Assembly (NCBI GenBank): GCA_002455335.1
Contig: DKKP01000166.1
Span: 1-15,005 of the forward strand
DNA: 15,005 nt
From: Anaerolineales bacterium UBA6663
GTDB taxonomy: Bacteria > Chloroflexota > Anaerolineae > Anaerolineales > UBA6663
Direction of reading: 5' to 3'
Positions 14,389 through 15,005 of this stretch are shown here, in pieces. The position numbers and the translations under genes are program-made. The notes under the pieces were generated by a model that searched no databases, had not been told where the DNA came from, and saw only the letters and a program-made list of their open reading frames with translations. Position 1 is the first letter of the stretch; every line of letters starts with the position of its first letter.

Positions 14389-15005
14389 TCAGGCCACCAC
14401 CGGCATGAGCATGACTTCGCCCGATTCGGTACCCACAGCCAGCGCCCGGCCATCCGGCGACCACGCCAGGGCCGCGATCCCGGCGGCGCGTTCGAGCCGT
14501 TGCAGCGGGCGCGCCTGACGCGTGGGTCGCCACAGGGCCACCAGGCCATCGTCGCCACCGGAGGCCAGCAGATCGCCGTTCGGTTGATAGGCCAGCGCGC
14601 TGACAAAAGCCTTGTGCCCGCGCAGCATCAGTGGTGTGGTGCCCTCCGGGCCTTTGCCCGCACAATCCCACACGACCACATCGTGCCCGCCCCCGGTTGC
14701 TAGGAAGCGACTGCCGCGATCCCAGCTGAGTTCGCGGACCTTTCGCGCATATCCCCACATCTGCAGATCATCGCCCGTCCGCGTGATCCAGAAGTGCACG
14801 GTCGAATCCTGGTCGCCCGTGGCCAGATAGGTCGCATCGGGGCTCCAGGCCAGGGCCAGGCTCGATCCCTTCCACGGGTAGAGGTCCACGGGCTCAGGCC
14901 GGATGGGGTTCCACAGGGTCAGCGCGCCATACGCGGCCGCTGCGAGCACGGCCTGGCTGCGATCGGATCGGGTCGGGTGCCAGGCGATGTCCGAGACGGT
15001 GCTGG
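14389..15005 (-). CDS. WD40-repeat beta-propeller protein (partial, 5' end beyond right edge)
   Basis: About 204 C-terminal residues are visible and the frame stays open to the window edge. At least five WD40 blades can be read, each with a hydrophobic A-W-S/H-P-type turn, an L-A-x-G stretch and a closing W-D or W-x. Examples are L-A-W-S-P-D-A-T-Y-L-A-T-G with D-S-T-V-H-F-W, then K-V-R-E-L-S-W-D with V-V-V-W-D, and L-A-S-G-G-D-D-G-L-V-A-L-W. The propeller is a protein-interaction scaffold and no signal peptide can be judged. Wording such as D-S-T-V-H-F-W and V-W-D-C-x-G-K-G-P resembles WD40 proteins often found beside COG0523 GTPases. It would be an upstream gene of the WD40-FmdB-DegT-like-GNAT operon. 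A GTG at 14949 could be an internal start but the repeats extend beyond it. Confidence 0.88.
   Translation of the reverse strand, partial: STVSDIAWHPTRSDRSQAVLAAAAYGALTLWNPIRPEPVDLYPWKGSSLALAWSPDATYLATGDQDSTVHFWITRTGDDLQMWGYARKVRELSWDRGSRFLATGGGHDVVVWDCAGKGPEGTTPLMLRGHKAFVSALAYQPNGDLLASGGDDGLVALWRPTRQARPLQRLERAAGIAALAWSPDGRALAVGTESGEVMLMPVVA

Noticed and set aside
13951..14703. 250-codon plus-strand open frame
   Set aside because: It is antisense to the FmdB-type, WD40 and DegT-like genes, which show real family motifs; its own product is Arg/Pro/Ser-rich and unrecognisable.

Overview
This is a GC-rich, densely packed bacterial window with short intergenic gaps and many 1-8 bp gene overlaps. 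The mix of genes fits a member of the Chloroflexota, or another environmental aerobe with similar gene content. It includes a heme-c-fused cytochrome bd-superfamily oxidase, a heterodimeric ABC exporter, a FecCD-type importer and a WD40/FmdB cluster. No rRNA or marker gene is present, so this placement is a weak inference. No tRNA, rRNA or CRISPR array was seen.

Layout. (1) Bases 1-142, minus strand: the start of a Tat-exported protein that runs off the left edge. (2) Bases 346-4666, plus strand: a class I SAM-dependent methyltransferase followed by two ABC exporter half-transporters, probably a heterodimer. (3) Bases 4667-4931: a convergent gap that may hold a decayed IS21 IstA transposase fragment. 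(4) Bases 4932-7950, minus strand: a tightly overlapping importer operon of lipoprotein binding protein, FecCD-type permease and ATPase, of the iron-complex/heme/cobalamin class. (5) Bases 7951-8363: a 413-base divergent regulatory region, AT-rich on its right side, with several inverted repeats including one shaped like a Rex operator. (6) Bases 8364-11497, plus strand: a three-gene respiratory operon, closed by a strong hairpin at 11512-11545. (7) Bases 11612-12214, plus strand: a regulator that joins a DeoR-type helix-turn-helix to a cysteine-rich, NosL-like domain. (8) Bases 12402-15005, minus strand: an operon of WD40 propeller (cut by the right edge), FmdB-type zinc ribbon, degenerate DegT-like protein and GNAT acetyltransferase.

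Most interesting system. The respiratory operon encodes a lipoprotein cytochrome c, a CydA-like membrane protein with a C-terminal fused CXXCH domain, and a second CydA-like membrane protein. By eye alignment to E. coli CydA, the first membrane protein keeps the N-terminal heme histidine and an acidic pair in the active-site helix. It lacks the b558 histidine, the Q-loop and the GRQPW motif. The second keeps the histidine region but lacks the acidic pair. The simplest model is a bd-superfamily reductase that takes electrons from cytochrome c rather than quinol, built from one catalytic and one non-catalytic CydA paralog. The HTH-NosL-like regulator just downstream could sense metal or redox state for this or a nearby system. 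The divergent importer could supply iron or heme. These links between units are inferred from position only.
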